A stretch of 5,896 bases of DNA from Leptospira sp. 96542 (lineage in GTDB: Bacteria; Spirochaetota; Leptospiria; Leptospirales; Leptospiraceae): the NCBI GenBank assembly GCA_029310945.1, contig JARJFC010000121.1, positions 1 through 5,896 on the forward strand, written 5' to 3'. The position numbers and the translations under genes are program-made. The notes beneath the pieces were generated by a model. That model was not told the DNA's origin. It made no database searches and saw only the letters and a program-made list of their open reading frames with translations. Positions 5,592 through 5,896 of the stretch are shown here, in pieces. How positions within the stretch are numbered: the first letter of the stretch is position 1; each line of letters starts with the position of its first letter.

Positions 5592-5896
5592 ATGGACGCC
5601 GCCTTGCCTCGGTCGTTCCCGGCCGATCCGGTCATCCGCGCCTTCGGCATGGACACCATCACCCTGGCCGGCCCGCTGGAAGCCAAGCTGGAGGCCATGG
5701 CCGAAGCCGGTTTCGATCAAGTCATGCTCAAGGCCGGTGACCTGGTGGGCCACCCGCAGGGCTGGCAGGCCGCGGTGCGCGCCGTCCAGCGCAGCGGCTT
5801 GCGTGGCACGGGCTTCCAGGTGCTGCGTGACTTCGAGGGCCTGTCGGGCCACCTGCATGGCTACAAGGTGGACATCGCCAAGGGCATGATCGAGAT
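5592..5896 (+). CDS. Sugar phosphate isomerase/epimerase-type TIM barrel, possible 3-dehydroshikimate dehydratase (3' end outside window)
   Basis: An open frame starts 4 nt after the previous stop and runs off the edge with 101 complete codons. GAGG (5586-5589) overlaps the upstream TGA and can serve as ribosome site despite short spacing. The barrel begins at about residue 17 (FGMDTITLAGPLEAKLEAM), then AGFDQVMLK (39-47) as strand 2 and TGFQVLRDFEGL (73-84) as strand 3. This is the AP-endonuclease-2/xylose-isomerase-like fold. The F-Q-x-x-R-D-F-E-G stretch is one I associate with QuiC-type 3-dehydroshikimate dehydratases, which make protocatechuate. In those enzymes strand 2 usually reads V-E-I-F-E, while here it is V-M-L-K-A, so the active site may differ. 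The metal ligands lie beyond the window. Met20 (5649) is a possible later start. The fold is fairly sure, the dehydratase role moderate. Confidence 0.75.
   Translation, partial: MDAALPRSFPADPVIRAFGMDTITLAGPLEAKLEAMAEAGFDQVMLKAGDLVGHPQGWQAAVRAVQRSGLRGTGFQVLRDFEGLSGHLHGYKVDIAKGMIE

Noticed and set aside
4600..5889. 429-codon plus-strand frame overlapping the HPPD-like gene
   Set aside because: Arg-, Ala- and Gly-rich reading of the real gene in another frame; no motif, and it competes with a clear homologue.
1..5896. Insertion sequences, CRISPR arrays, tRNA or rRNA genes
   Set aside because: No transposase, terminal repeats, regularly spaced repeats or RNA gene signatures were seen.

Overview
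The window is high-GC DNA with tightly packed genes. It looks like a betaproteobacterium of the order Burkholderiales, probably near Comamonadaceae or Alcaligenaceae. Three things suggest this: the residues of the partial shikimate kinase, a Bug/TctC-type tripartite tricarboxylate transporter binding protein (a family greatly expanded in that order), and a LysR regulator divergent from a catabolic operon. This placement comes from recalled family knowledge, not from a search.

Layout. Positions 1-252 hold the 3' end of a shikimate kinase gene (aroK) on the + strand. A short convergent gap with a GC-rich inverted repeat separates it from a LysR-type regulator on the - strand (292-1194). The divergent control region (1195-1361) is locally AT-rich. 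It holds a T-N11-A LysR-type dyad (1226-1240), a weak sigma70-like promoter, an unrelated perfect 18-bp palindrome (1301-1318) and a good ribosome binding site. A + strand operon of at least five genes follows and runs off the right edge: a Tat-exported Bug/TctC binding protein (1362-2384), a FAD-dependent oxidoreductase (2381-3739), a divergent shikimate-dehydrogenase-family enzyme (3804-4652), a 4-hydroxyphenylpyruvate-dioxygenase-like VOC protein (4649-5587) and the start of a sugar-phosphate isomerase/AP-endonuclease-type TIM barrel related to 3-dehydroshikimate dehydratases (5592 to the edge). Two junctions are 4-bp ATGA overlaps, one is a 4-nt gap and one is a 64-nt gap.

How the genes may work together. 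The set reads as a catabolic route for a cyclic hydroxy-carboxylate like quinate or shikimate: capture in the periplasm, oxidation by the flavoenzyme and an NAD-type dehydrogenase, then dehydration by the TIM-barrel enzyme. The parts depart from the textbook pathway. The AroE-like protein lacks the serine pair that holds the shikimate carboxylate. The dioxygenase-like protein has lost one metal histidine and the C-terminal gate helix. The two halves of a QuiC1-type fusion appear as separate genes in reverse order. The true substrate is unknown, and the system may act on a relative of shikimate rather than shikimate itself.
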